Part shown: positions 51,812 through 63,290 of the stretch, one piece after another | Layout: each line of letters starts with the position of its first letter | How positions within the stretch are numbered: position 1 is the first letter of the stretch | Position numbers and translations under genes: made by a program | Source of the DNA: Adiantum capillus-veneris | Taxonomy: Eukaryota > Streptophyta > Polypodiopsida > Polypodiales > Pteridaceae | Direction: 5' to 3' | DNA length: 64,000 nucleotides | Assembly (NCBI GenBank): GCA_014529385.2 | Contig: CM043966.1 | Coordinates: forward strand, 105,037,087 to 105,101,086 | The notes under the pieces: generated by a model | Database searches by the model: none | Seen by the model: only the letters and a program-made list of their open reading frames with translations | What the model was told of the DNA's origin: nothing

Positions 51812-54075
51812 TTGCTAAGATTGGATGCAATCAAAGACAAGGAAGTTTACTTGGAATGTTCACACACATACAAAGCACTTGTTCAAAAGAGGAGAAGGTG
51901 GGAAGTCAAAAAACAACTTCTTTTAGCTCAAGAGAAAGCACATGCATGTGGCAAGTTTTGGCAAAATCTAAAAGGCAAGCGCGTTGAGAGCTTTGGTGAC
52001 TTGACTCTTGAGGATATGTATATGCATTGCAAGAATCTCTATGAGCAACCCAATGTTGATAAGATGGAGTGTTGTAGCTCCCTTACGTTTATGTCTCCCT
52101 TCTTTACCGTTGAAGATGTATGCCACGCGCTTGAGAAACTTGCTACTCGCATGGCAGGTGACCTTCAAGGTGTCAAGGCTGAAATGATTAAATGGACAAG
52201 CAAGAAAACATGATATTGGATATGTGATATGTTTAACCTTGCACTTCAGTATGGCATGCCTCATGATTGGAGTGCAAATTGGATCAAACCTTTGCACAAA
52301 GGAGGAGATGTAAACAATGTGAACAACTATCGCACTATAATGGTTGGTTCTTTGATGGCAAAGTTATTTGGATGTATCATGGAGATGAAGATAAGTGAAT
52401 GGGCTGAAAAGAATGGCAAACGTGCGCTTGGCCAAGCAGGTTTTCGAAAGCATCATAGCACTATTGATCACCTTGTCACTCTTCGAGTTCTTATGGAAGC
52501 GTCTCGATTGAAAGGAAAAAGTTGTATTGCTGCTTTGTGGATTTCAAGAAAGCTTTTGACATGGTACCGTGAGGAAATCTTGGGAGACGTATGCAAAGCC
52601 TTCAAGTGCCGAGAGAATTTATGCATGCAGTCTTTCGCATCTACCAAAAAGTGACATGTCGATTACGTATGGGAGATGGAATTTTAGAACTTTTTGCAAG
52701 CACCATTGGTGTCAAACAAGGATGCCCACTTTCCCCAACCCTCTTTGGGCTACTCATTGATGAATTGGAATACATGGTTCTTGATTTTATGCAACAAGAA
52801 GGCATAGAAGAGGTTAAGATCGGAAATGTGGTGATCATGCTTTTGCTTTATGCCGATGATGTAGTGCTCTTGGCACATACCTTAGAAGATGCACAAAAGC
52901 TTATGAGTATCTTGGAACGCTTTTGCCTACATAGTGGGCTGATCGTGAATGGATCCAAAACCAAAGTTATGCTTGTAAAGACCCTCAATGACAAAAATCC
53001 ATGCATTGTATACAACAATGAGCAACTTGAAGTGGTAGATCACTTCAAGTACCTTGGCCTTGAGGTTCCATCCAATCATAAATGGAAGGATTGTGCAATG
53101 CGTCGCTTGGAAGCCGGAAAGAGGGCTTATTATACATTTGAGAACATGTGCAATACTGGAGAGATCAAGTGTTGGGTTCTCAAAAAGTACCTCTTTGACA
53201 CATTGGTGACACCGGTGCTTCTTTATGGAGTGGAGGTGTGGGATGGAAGCATCAGGAAGTCTACTTGGAAAGAGTTTGAGACTGTCCAAAAGCGTTTTCT
53301 CACCAACTTTCTCCAAGTCAAGACACAAGTACCCTACATGCTCTTACTTCTTGAGTCCGGATCGCTTCCCATTGAGGTCTTGGGCATGCAAAGGGTTGTG
53401 GAGTACATGCGTAAGACACAATGTAGCCCTTTGCATCGACTTCCTAGAATCGCATATGAAGCAAGTCAAAAGGTTCAAAAGACATGCAACAGAAAAATAC
53501 GAAGTTCGGGGTGGATGCTTGACATCAAGAAATGGTTTGGAAGATGGGATGCATGTCACTTGGTCAAGGATGCATCGATTGACTCCCAATTTAATGAGGC
53601 CTTCTTACAACGCCAATGTATCACGGCTTGGGAGAAATCCAAAGGTTCTCGCTTCAGCCATTACACCACACACGTTGCCCCAAACTACAAATCTCTCTTC
53701 TTCTCCGAACGAGGTAACCAAACCCATCCCTACATCCTTGAGCCCATCCCATTGAGTGCGATCCGCACCATTGCCTCCATTCGTCTTAGCTCCCATTCTC
53801 TACGCTGTGAGACAGGACGTTGGGGCACTGGCGAGGAGTGTCATCGACTTTGCACCTTATGACCTCGTCAAGTGCGAGAGAGTGAGTACCACACACTACT
53901 TGAGTGCTTAGCTTTTGACCACATTAGGTCCTCTTTTCCCCATATATTCAGCCATGAGCTCTCCCTACATACCTTCCTCTCCCAACCACGATGTAGACTC
54001 TCTATTGCGACACTCATTTCAACCATTTTTGAGCATCGAGAGTCACTTATGACATCCACTCACACCACGTGACAT
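51812..54075 (+). pseudogene. Second LINE, jockey/RTE-type RT fragment
   Basis: No 5' endonuclease was found. The first frame (51812-52213) is helical and charged (FWQNLKGKRVESFGDL, FFTVEDVCHALEKLATRMAGD), then the RT start WSANWIKPLHKGGDVNNVNNY. After frameshifts near 52540-52600, the RT has VPREFMHAVFRIYQKV, IGVKQGCPLSPTLFGLLIDE and YADDVVLLAHTLEDA, followed by a thumb and connector (VVDHFKYLGLEV, LFDTLVTPVLLYGVEVWDGS). A TGA at 53860 precedes a C-terminal cysteine-histidine region (ECHRLCTL, YHTLLEC). RT motifs A and B differ from the LINE at 34539. About 2.3 kb is left, 5' truncated and dead. Confidence 0.82.
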
Positions 54076-54123
54076 ATTCATTTGGTCCCATAGGTCATAT
54101 TTGACCTCGAAGGACGATAATAG

Positions 54124-54127
<4 letters not shown>

Positions 54128-54209
<82 letters not shown>

Positions 54210-54312
54210 ATCTCCATCTTGCTAACAGAAACTTGAAACATGCGCCGCTCCTACTCCTACCACCACAGTCCATTGCTGCCTCTCCCTCCAGTAGAGTAGT
54301 CCCCCCCCCCCC

Positions 54313-54349
<37 letters not shown>

Positions 54350-54414
54350 CCCCCCCCAAGCCCCTCCCCTCCCCAAACTCTCTCTCTGCCCCCCTTTGTT
54401 TCTCTCCCCATCTC

Positions 54415-54478
<64 letters not shown>

Positions 54479-54532
54479 CCCCTCCCCTCCCCAAACTCTC
54501 TCTCCATCCCCCTTTGTTTATCTCTCCATCTC

Positions 54533-54596
<64 letters not shown>

Positions 54597-54685
54597 AATA
54601 ACAAGTCTCGAGTTCAACTCCTTGTCGGCTAGATCTTTAAGGTCTCTTGGGATAGTTTCCTACGACGTTACAACCCTCTTATTCT

Positions 54686-54751
<66 letters not shown>
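54128..54751 (+). repeat. (CT)n tracts and CT-rich minisatellite, right copy
   Basis: (CT)n at 54128-54207, 54317-54347, 54421-54475, 54540-54592 and 54690-54751. Between them are three repeats of an AAGCCCCTCCCCTCCCCAAAC-type unit and one CCATTGCTGCCTCTCCCTCC block. The long open frames on both strands are dinucleotide artefacts. Confidence 0.9.
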
Positions 54752-54756
<5 letters not shown>

Positions 54757-54796
54757 CCTAAGAGAAACTTGAATTACAGTTCACAAGACTTGAATT

Positions 54797-57461
54797 TTTA
54801 ACATGTTTGGTGAATATTGATGTATATACATAGTACAATGTCTCTACACACCAAATATGAAGCTATTCGGACAACATAATCTCCTGTTTTGGGACCGAAT
54901 AAAAAATCTGTCGTTTTCGTCGAAAAACATCAATCTTGTTGTAAGAGGGTCCAGTCAAAAGTTCCTTTTTGTTTGATGTGTGATGATGTATATACATATC
55001 ATAAAATCTCAACACACCAAATGTGGAGCCATTTGGACTTAAGAATCTTCAAATTTATGTCTGAAATCAAAATGTGTAGTTTTTGCTGAAAAACGCTAAT
55101 TCCCGAGTAAATTGATCGATTCATAAATTTTTTACATGTTTGGTGAATACTGATGTATATACATAGAACATTGTCTCTGTACACCAAATATGAAGCCATT
55201 CGGACAACAGAATCTCTTGTTTTGGGACCGAATAAAAAATTCGTCATTTTTGTTGAAAAACGCGAATCTTGTTGCAAGAGGATCCAATCAGAAGCTCTTT
55301 CTTGTTTGATGTGTGATGATGTATATATATATCATAAAATCTCAACACACCAAATATGAAGCCATTCGGACTTAAGAATCTTCAAATTTATATCCGAAAC
55401 CAAAAAACGTAGTTTTCGTGAAAAAACACTAATTCCTGAGTAAATTGATTGATTCATAAGTTTTTAACATGCTTGGTGAATGTTGATGCATATACATAGT
55501 ACAATGTCTTTGTACACCAAATATGAAACCATTCGGACAACAAAATCTCCTGTTTTGGGACCAAATCAGAAATCTGTTATTTTCGTCAAAAAATGTCAAT
55601 CTTCTTGTAAGAGGGTCTAATCAAAAGCTCTTTCTTGTTTTATGTGTGCTGATGTAAATACATATTATAAAATTTGAACACACCAAATAAGAAGCCATTT
55701 GGACTTAAGAATCTTCAAATTTATGCTCGAAACTAAAAAACGTAGTTTTCTTTGAAAAACGCTAACTCCTGAGTTTATTGATCGAGTCATAAGTTTCTAA
55801 CATGTTTGGTGGATACAGATGTATATACATAGTACAATGAAATCTTAACACACCAAATATGAAGCCATTCGGACAACATAATCTCCTGTTTTGGGGCCGA
55901 ATCAAAAATCCATTATTTTCATCGAAAAAAGTTAATTTTGTTGTAAGAGGGTCGAGTCAAAAGCTCTTTCTTGTTTTATGTGTGCTGATGTAGATACATA
56001 TTATAAAATCTCAACACACAAAATATGAAGCCATTCGGACTTAAGAATCTTCAAATTTATGTTCGAAATCAAAAAACATAGTTTTCGCTGAAAATCGCTA
56101 ATTCCGGAGTAAATTGATTGATTCACAAATTTTTAACATGTTTAGTGAATACTGATGTATATACATAGTACAATGTCTTTGCACACCAAATATGAAGCCA
56201 TTCGGACAACAGAATATCCTATTTTGGAACCGCATAGAAAATCCCTTGTTTTCATCCAAAAATGTCAATCTTGTTGTAAGAGGGTTCAGTCAAAAGCTCT
56301 TTCTTGTTTTATGTGTGTTGATGTATATACATATTATAAAATCTCAACACACCAAATATGAAGCCATTCGGACTTAAGAATCTTCAAATTTACGTCCGAA
56401 ACCAAAAATCGTAGTTTTCGTTGAAAAACGCTAATCCCTGAGTAAATTGATCGATTCATAAGTTTTTAAACATGTTTGGTGAATATTGATGTATATACAT
56501 AGTACAATGTCTCTACATACTATATATGAAGCCATTTGGACAACAGAATCTCTTGTTTTGGGACCGAATCAAAAATCCGTCGTTTTCACCGAAAAACATC
56601 AATCTTGTTGTAAGAGGGTTCAGTCAGAAGCTCTTTCTTGTTTGATGTGTGATGATGTATATACATATCATAAAATCTCAACACACCAAATATGGAGCCA
56701 TTCGTACTTAAGAATCTTCAAATTTATGTCCGAAACCAAAAAGTGTAGTACTACGGATCCGACCATGTCAATCCTAATGCTGCAACGGACCCTGATCTGC
56801 TCTACGACGCCTCTCCCGAGGATTACTTCCTCTTTATCTGCGGTCTGCGTTACAATCGATCGTCGATAGTGAACCTGACGGGAAACACGACGAGTGAGCT
56901 TTTGCTGAAAAATGCTAATTCCTGAGTAAATTGATCGATTTATAAATTTTTAATATGTTTGGTGAATACTGATGTATATACATAGTACATTGTCTCTGTA
57001 CACCAAATATAAAGCCATTCGGACAACAGAATCTCTTGTTTTGGGACCGAATAAAAAATCCATCATTTTTGTCGAAAAACGCCAATCTTGTTGCAAGAAG
57101 GTCCAATCAGAAGCTCCTTGTTGTTTGATGTGTGATGATGTTATATACATATCATAAAATCTCAACACACCAAATATGAAGCCATTCGGACTTAAGAATC
57201 TTCAAATTTAAGTCCGTAACCAAAAAACGTAGTTTTCGTGAAAAAACACTGATTCTTGAGTAAATTGATTGGTTCATAAGTTTTTAAACATGTTTGGTGA
57301 ATACTGATGTATATACATAGTAGAATGTCTCTGTACACCAAATATGAAGCTATTCAAACAACAAAATCTCCTGTTTTGGGGCCGAATAAAAAATCTGTTA
57401 TTTTCGTCAAAAAATGTCAATCTTCTTGTAAGAGGGTCTAATCAAAAGCTCTTTCTTGTTT
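54797..57461 (+). repeat. 333-bp satellite, eight tandem units (last one partial), made of two ~165-bp halves
   Basis: The anchor ACATGTTTGGTGAAT-like block occurs at 54801, 55134, 55467, 55800, 56136, 56470, 56953 and 57298. The first three spacings are exactly 333; the 483 spacing contains a 150-bp insertion. Each unit has two related halves, each with a GATGTATATACATA block and ACACCAAATATGAAGCCATTCGGAC-like sequence. The array ends at 57461, where the RT of element D begins. There is no coding potential; open frames are short and unit-dependent. Confidence 0.92.
56749..56898 (+). pseudogene. Captured subtilisin-like protease (subtilase) exon fragment, 50 codons
   Basis: Reads without interruption as YGSDHVNPNAATDPDLLYDA, then SPEDYFLFICGLRYNRSSIV, then NLTGNTTSE. 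Plant subtilases have GAGHVNP-type sequence with DPGLVYD, followed by DY and FLCGLGY, just before the C-terminal fibronectin-III-like domain, around the catalytic Ser region. Here DPGLVYD reads DPDLLYD, and the Ser loop itself is not present. The piece is 150 bp long, which accounts for the 483 versus 333 spacing of satellite units. It is GC-richer than the satellite. Its codons are intact, so the acquisition may be recent. Confidence 0.75.
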
Positions 57462-59056
57462 CTAAGCCAGTAAGATTGCAAAGATACCGGATGAACCCCA
57501 ACTATGCAAAGAAGGTCAAGGAGGAGATTGATAATCTTCTCAAGGCTGGATTCATTACGGAAGTGGCAAGCAGTGATTGGCTATTTCCCATAGTCGTCGT
57601 TCCCAAGAAGAATGGAAAATTGAGAGTTTGTGTCGACTATAGGAAACTAAATGCCCAGACTATTAAGGATCCATTTCCCTTACCTTTTACTAATATGTTG
57701 CTTGATGAGATCGCAGGATATGAGATGTATAGCTTAAAGGATGGTTATAGCGGCTATAACTAGTTACAGATCGCTCCTGAAGATAGAGCCAAGACCACTT
57801 TCATCACTGAGTGGGGAGCTTTCATGTATCTGGTGATGCCTTTTGGCCTGTGCAATGCACCAGCTACTTTTCAGCGGTGTATGATGGAGATGTTTAATGA
57901 ATTTCTTCATCGGTTCCTCGCCATTTTCATGGATGACTTCACTGTCTATTCAGATGAGGAACAGCACCTTCTATTCCTAGAAATGGTTTTCAAACGCTGT
58001 CAGGAGAAGCGGATTTGTTTGAATCCATTCAAATCTGTGTTTCTAGTCTGGAAGGGACAACTACTGGGACATGTGGTTTCCCGCAATGGAATAGAGATGG
58101 CCAATGACAAAATACAGTGTGTTTAGCAAGCTAAAGCACCCAGAACTGCTTCAGAGTTGAGTTCTTTCTTGGGTTATGTGAATTTCTATAGAAGATTTGT
58201 ACAAAAGTTTGCTTCTCAAGCAGTACCACTATATGAGCTTACAAAGAAGACCAATAAGTTCAACCGGACTACTGAGTGTGAGGAGAGTTTCCAGAATTTG
58301 AAAAAAGCCATTATCAGTAAATCAGTCCTTAGGCAGCCGAATTGGGATATTATTTTCCATGTACATGTAGATGCTTCGGGATTGGCAATGGAGGCAATAT
58401 TATCTCAGCCGCATGGCAGAACAGACTATCCGGTTTATTTTGCTAGTCGCACATTCAATCAGGTTGAACAAGGCTATACGACTACTGAAAGAGAAGCCCT
58501 CAGAATGGTTTTTAGTGCCACGAAGTTCAGGCATTACCTGTTGGGAAAGTTATTCCATTTTTATGTGGACCATCAAGCTCTTCTGTTTCTGATTAACAAA
58601 GTCATTATTCAAAGCAAGCTGATAAGATGGATGATGTTCCTTATGGAATTTGAATTCAGAATTTTCCATAAGCTTGGCCGAAACCATTGTGGAGCTGATT
58701 TTCTTTCAATAAGTACGGAAGGATATTCAGAATCACCCTTGAGAGATGAAGCAGTGGATACTGATTTATTTCAGTTAGAGGCAGAAGAGTCGGTGGATCT
58801 TGAATGGTATGATATTTATCAATTCCTTTCCCAAGGAGCCTTTCCAGAGGATTGGAAGCAGAATCAGAAGAAAGCTCTGATCATAAAAAGCCTGAACTTT
58901 ACTATCATAGGAGGATTACTTTATCGATTGGGTGTAGATGGTATACTTCGACGATGTGTCCCTATGGAAGGAAGAATGCAAGTGATTTCAGAAGCGTATA
59001 ATGGTGAGTCGGGTGGACACTTTTCCAACGAAGTAACCTACAAGAAGATTCTCTAA
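57462..59056 (+). pseudogene. Reverse transcriptase and RNase H of element D
   Basis: Starts abruptly after the satellite with KPVRLQRYRMNPNYAKKVKE and the finger motif VVVPKKNGKLRVCVDYRKLN. It continues with LKDGYSGYN, a TAG (57761), LQIAPEDRAKTTFITEWGAF, PFGLCNAPATFQRCMM and the catalytic FMDDFTVYS. A second TAG (58124) precedes ASELSSFLGYVNFYRRFVQK. RNase H has VHVDASGLAMEAILSQPHG, TTEREALRMVFSATKFRHYL and VDHQALLFLINK. The linker to integrase follows (RRCVPMEGRMQVISEAY, GGHFSNEVTYKKIL) and stops at 59054. It belongs to the Tat/Athila branch. The stops stand where CAG (Gln) would be expected. Confidence 0.92.
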
Positions 59057-59064
59057 GCTGGTCA

Positions 59065-60180
59065 GTGGTGGCAAACACTGTCAGAAGTTTTTGTAAAACT
59101 TGTGACATATGCCAAAGAATGGGCCGACCGACAGCTGCAGATATGACTCCCTTAATGCCAATACAACCACTGGGAGTATTCATGAAATGGGGACTGGATT
59201 TTATGGGACCTTTTAAGAAGGTGACTCCCAGGAAGAACAAGTACATAGTAATGGCTACTTGTTATGTTACCAAGTGGGTTGACGCTAAGGCTCTTCCTAA
59301 CAACACAGCCAAGTCAACTGCAAGGTTTCTATTTGAGAATATTGTCTGCCGATATGGATGTCCAGTAGAGATTGTGACTGATCAAGGAACACATTTTATC
59401 AATGACACTATGGAAATCCTTTTGGCTATGCTTTCAATCAAGCATCGGAAATCTACTCCTTACTATCCTAGATGCAATCGATAGGCTGAAAGTAGCAATA
59501 AGACAATAAAGACTATTCTCACTAAGGTGGTGCAAAAGAAACCAGACCAGTGGGATTTGAAACTTCAGACTGCTCTATGGGCTAATAGGACAGCTTATAA
59601 GCTAACTACTGGAATGACACCATTCAGAATGGTGTATGGTACTGAAGCTATGGTTCCTATGGAGTTTGTGATCCCCAGTCTGAGAATGGCTGTGAAGTAT
59701 GGGTTAGACTTCAACCATAATCTTAAAAAGAGGTTGGATGAACTGATGCAATTAGATGAACTCAGGCAAAGGGCTATATTGGAACAAGAAATTGTTCAAC
59801 AACGAAGAAAGCACTGGCATGATCGCCGAATTAAAGTTCGAGAATTCCAGAAAGGAGACTTAGTGCTTCTGTATCAGTTTAGATTGGGTCCAAAGAAGCC
59901 GAACTTGAAGATTGCTTGGGCAAGACCTTTTGAGGTAGACTGGGTCTTCTCCAATGGCACAGTCAGACTGAAAGATTTATATGGACTGATGTTGCCAGGA
60001 GTATATAATGGAGCAAAGATCAAGCTTTATTATTCAGAGACCAGAGAAACTGGGCCAGAACAAGGTACTAAGGAACTGGAGGTTGCTGATCAAGAGATAC
60101 CGAAATCACACATTTTTGGACTTTTACATGTGCAACCAGTTCCAACTTCAGAACCAGTACCAGAAGGACCAGATCAGGCT
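59065..60180 (+). pseudogene. Integrase of element D
   Basis: A frameshift separates it from RNase H. The finger ends FCKTCDICQRMG, followed by the core start WGLDFMGPFKKV, then VTKWVDAKALPNNTAKSTAR and VTDQGTHFINDTMEI. A TAG at 59482 precedes AESSNKTIKTIL, which has the catalytic Glu. The C-terminal region continues in the open frame from 59527 (PFRMVYGTEAMVPMEFVIPS, FQKGDLVLLYQFRLGPKKPN). No chromodomain is present. It would insert cDNA into host DNA; three-residue D-D-E is complete but split. The same frame runs on without a stop into the extra ORF. Confidence 0.88.
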
Positions 60181-60185
60181 AACCT

Positions 60186-62366
60186 TAGAATCAATACCAG
60201 TATGGTCAAGCCAGACTGGAAGTCAGTCCGGTACCAACGGTACCAATGTGGACACACTTTCCAATTTTTAGTCGCCCAAAGGTCAAATGGCACGCCAGTG
60301 GTAATTATTTCAAGAATGGGTCGCAGTCTTGTCCAATGCATATCTGCCACGACAGCAACGACGTACACAAGTCTAGGAGCGGCGAGTGGTGGAGCTTTTA
60401 TGGCACGAACACGTATAACAGTCAGGGGAGTTAGCATTTTTCCTCATAAATCCCCTACGCGACGCTTCCCTCCTGTTAACCATTCACCATCGCCAAGCTC
60501 CGAGGTTTCTTCGCTGCAACCGCAAACATCGACCTCTGGCGAGACAGTTGACTGTCAACTAGTCTTGCCAATGACACCAGGAAACGGCTTCGACGCGACA
60601 AGTACGTCATCTTCTCCTTCGCCTGTTTCATCGTCATCGACCTCACAATGTATGGGTAGAAGGAAACGCTCAGAAAAGATGCAGGAGTCTCTTGAGGAAA
60701 CCCAGGCCATAGTTGCCGAGGCAAAGGCAAGTCTTCCCATTATCCCGTACAGTAAAATCCAGCGTTATGTATTTACTGATCAAGCAATGACTCTGCTACA
60801 ACTCTGGGATCTTCGAGTTGTGTTGCAAGCTACAAGAATTGCTTTTGATGCAGATATCATCAAGCAAGTTCTTGATTCCTTCGACGTTGAAAATGGGAGT
60901 GCCATGGTAAATAGTAGGAAGGTGTCAGTGACACCAGAAGCCATAGCATTTGCATTCCGAATGCCCAATGAGCCCAAACCTTCTGTGGCAACTGCGTAGC
61001 AGATAAGTATAGCTCTGAAGGAGGATGAAACGGCTAGACGAAAGCGCAAGGCAAGTGCTCAAGGAGTTCCAGTAGAAGGACTGGAAGCCTCCACTGCTTA
61101 CGCGTTTGTAGCCGAAGCAGTAAACCTTAAGAACAACCCAACGTATGTATCTAAAAAATTGTTTGCTATGCTGTTGGCCAAGATATTGGATCCACAGGTT
61201 CCTATCAGCCTTTGTCAAATTCTCTCGCATAATGTACTCCAGCAGACTGCCAAGCTAAAATCTCAAAATGTTTTCAAGGCCTGGTATGTTTGGTAATTCC
61301 TGTATTGGGCTACTGCTGCAGATGTTAATGAGCAGGTAAAGAAGGCTTGGAGTGAGAAGCCAATTTCTGAACCAAAGAACATTGAACTGTCCTCAGACGA
61401 CGAAGAAACAGACAGTCAAACCATTTCAACCAACCTGAAAAGGAAAGCAACTGCAGAACAGGCTGGCAGTTCAAAGAAGCCAAAAATTACACTGACAAAA
61501 AGCAGTAAGTTTTTGAAGCAGAAAGAAAGCCAGGTCAAGACAGTAACCACTGAGAAAGCTGTAGTGAGTCAGACTGAGCAGCAATCTGCTCAGAAGACTA
61601 TGCCTGACCAGTCAGTTGTAAAAAATACAATTGCTACTGGATCTGGGAAAGATCATGCCAAGCCATACACTGTTGAGAAGATCGCAGACCAGTCAGGGAC
61701 AAAGGTAAGAGCCAACTGGACAAAGGGACAGCTCCAGTTTCCTCGACTTTGCCTGGTGGAGTTCCTACTCCAAATACTGGAAACCTTCTGCAACTGGTAA
61801 AACAGGACAAGTTGCAGCAAATGCAGAGTAAGCAATTGAAAGGGAATCTTATGCTAACCAAAGCTGATTATGCAACTTTACCCTATAGAGCTGATTATTT
61901 ACCCTATAATCAGGATTACTAGCTGATTCAAGTCAGAGGACTGACCAGGATTACTAATCAGTTGCTACAACTTACGGTCGAATCTTCCAAATTGCCTGAA
62001 AAAGACATTGCAGCAAAGCCGGGTCTGGCACCACAGTACAGGGAGATAGCTGAGATTCTTTTCGAAGCTCGAGTCAAAACTAATCAACCTCTTCCAGAAG
62101 GATGGATCCATACTGCTTCGCATTGTCATAAGTTGACCAGAACCAGACTTAGCAAAGGCAGGCGTACACTCTATGATCCTGACACCAAAACCTATCATTC
62201 TCTCACGCCTTATGAGGTAGAGATGACCACCGACCAGCGGGATCAGCTTGAGCAGGAGGCCATTTACCGACTGATTCAAAAGGAGAATGCTGGTACTGGG
62301 ACTTCTCAGGCGCCATCCAGGTCAAAGGACAAACGGAAGACGGTCCAATGGAAGGATACTGGGTAG
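60186..62366 (+). pseudogene. Extra 3' ORF of element D, function unknown
   Basis: Fused in frame to integrase from about 60180 to 60996, then interrupted by TAG (60997), TAA (61294) and a frameshift near 61710. It starts with a basic, Ser/Pro-rich region (RTRITVRGVSIFPHK). A folded block follows (60740-61290) with YSKIQRYVFTDQAMTLLQLW and MVNSRKVSVTPEAIAFAFRM. This is similar in pattern to the V-GR-V-SPEAI-LP core of the putative plant transposon domain PF20167. An acidic SSDDEETDSQ, a basic KRKATAEQAGSSKKPK and a final block (61962-62366, YREIAEILFEARVKTNQPLP) follow. It has no recognised catalytic motif. Additional ORFs downstream of pol are known in Tat/Athila elements. Confidence 0.65.
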
Positions 62367-62414
62367 TTCCATCTCAAAATTCAGTGGCGACTTTTCTCCT
62401 CAGCAGGCAGGTGG

Positions 62415-62535
62415 AGATAACAGCTCTACCTTGGCTTGATGACAGCTCCACCTTGGCCTGGTGAGAGCTCCACCTTGGCCTTTTCAGCTGCCTCTCGCAA
62501 TCCTTGGCCTTTTGAGCTGCCTACTCGCAATCTTT
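62415..62535 (+). repeat. Short tandem repeats before the polypurine tract of element D
   Basis: ACAGCTCCACCTTGGCCTGG-like sequence occurs three times (62415-62481) and CCTTGGCCTTTTSAGCTGCC twice (62474-62535). Confidence 0.75.
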
Positions 62536-62659
62536 GTATGGCCATTCTATCAATGGTCAAGCCGGAATCCCAACATCAGAACCAGACAATGGATTTTTCA
62601 GTCTCACATCAGAATCAGACATGGGAATTTTTCAAAAATTTTGGAATCTTGTCAAAATT

Positions 62660-62678
62660 CAAGAAAGAAGGGAAGGAT
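62660..62678 (+). promoter_or_regulatory. Polypurine tract of element D
   Basis: AAGAAAGAAGGGAAGGA lies immediately 5' of the 3' LTR start TGTAGACAGC. Confidence 0.75.
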
Positions 62679-63162
62679 GTAGACAGCTGGATAGTTCATT
62701 ATGTGGGAACGTCTTCTTAGAAGATGGATAGCGAATTACTTAGTAATTACTATGGTAATTACTACAGTAAGCCCGAAGTGTATAAATAGGGCCCATTACA
62801 TTGTAATCGGGTTAGCAGTGATTATCATTTGGGTTAGCGCCTTGGCTATACTTGTACTTGAGAATCATTGGCAGTATTGGCGGCTATACTTTCTCTCTGT
62901 AAATCATATTCGCTGTAATCTTGATCTATAATCCTAATCATGGCCTATATTTCAGTTATACTTACTTCTCGTCCAGTCTTCTGAATCTGAATCTGAATCT
63001 GAACCTTATTTCCAATACATAAGTCTGATTCTTATTTCAATATCCACATTCCAGTCTAGTCTCTGATTCCTGTTCAGTTTGCTGTCTGAAATCTTCCCAC
63101 ACTAGTAGTTGAAATCTTCCAACACTGGAATTAGCTGTCTCAAGAAATTAGCTCCAATTCCA
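62679..63162 (+). repeat. 3' LTR of element D
   Basis: TGTAGACAGCTGG to CTCCAATTCCA, near-identical to 47621-48105, with the same TATAAATA box (62781-62788). It is followed by CCAAG. Confidence 0.9.
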
Positions 63163-63290
63163 CCAAGCACAACATAAGAAGACAGCAAGCAGACAAGCAT
63201 TGATGCGACTTGCAACTGAAGGAGAATGATTGGGTGCTTTTACGGTTTGAGAAGGCACGACTACGACACTAACCTTGCAAAAGGTAGCTG
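63163..63290 (+). pseudogene. Chromovirus pol (B-like), second part
   Basis: After the duplicated CCAAG the interrupted integrase continues: VQHKKTASRQALMR corresponds to the AKQKKAADRH region of element B (18010), then NDWVLLRFEKARL-like sequence in a shifted frame. Homology fades after about 63290. No LTR was found in the remaining 0.7 kb. Confidence 0.7.

Larger units (their letters stand above)
47621..63162 (+). mobile_element. Tat/Athila-like Ty3/gypsy element D, 15.5 kb
   Basis: LTRs 47621-48105 and 62679-63162 (TGTAGAC to CAATTCCA) are similar, with about a dozen differences by eye. CCAAG flanks both ends (47616-47620 and 63163-63167). Order: PBS, gag with three zinc knuckles, protease, a ~6.5-kb foreign block (LINE, CT repeats, satellite), RT and RNase H, integrase without chromodomain, an extra 3' ORF, polypurine tract. 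RT signatures (LKDGYSGYN, FITEWGAF, PFGLCNAPATFQRCM) point to the Tat/Athila branch. Confidence 0.92.

Noticed and set aside
55153-57157. Recurrent ~65-codon frames beginning MYIHSTMSLHTKYEAIRTTE
   Set aside because: They are the satellite unit translated in one phase; they stop within each unit and carry no motif.
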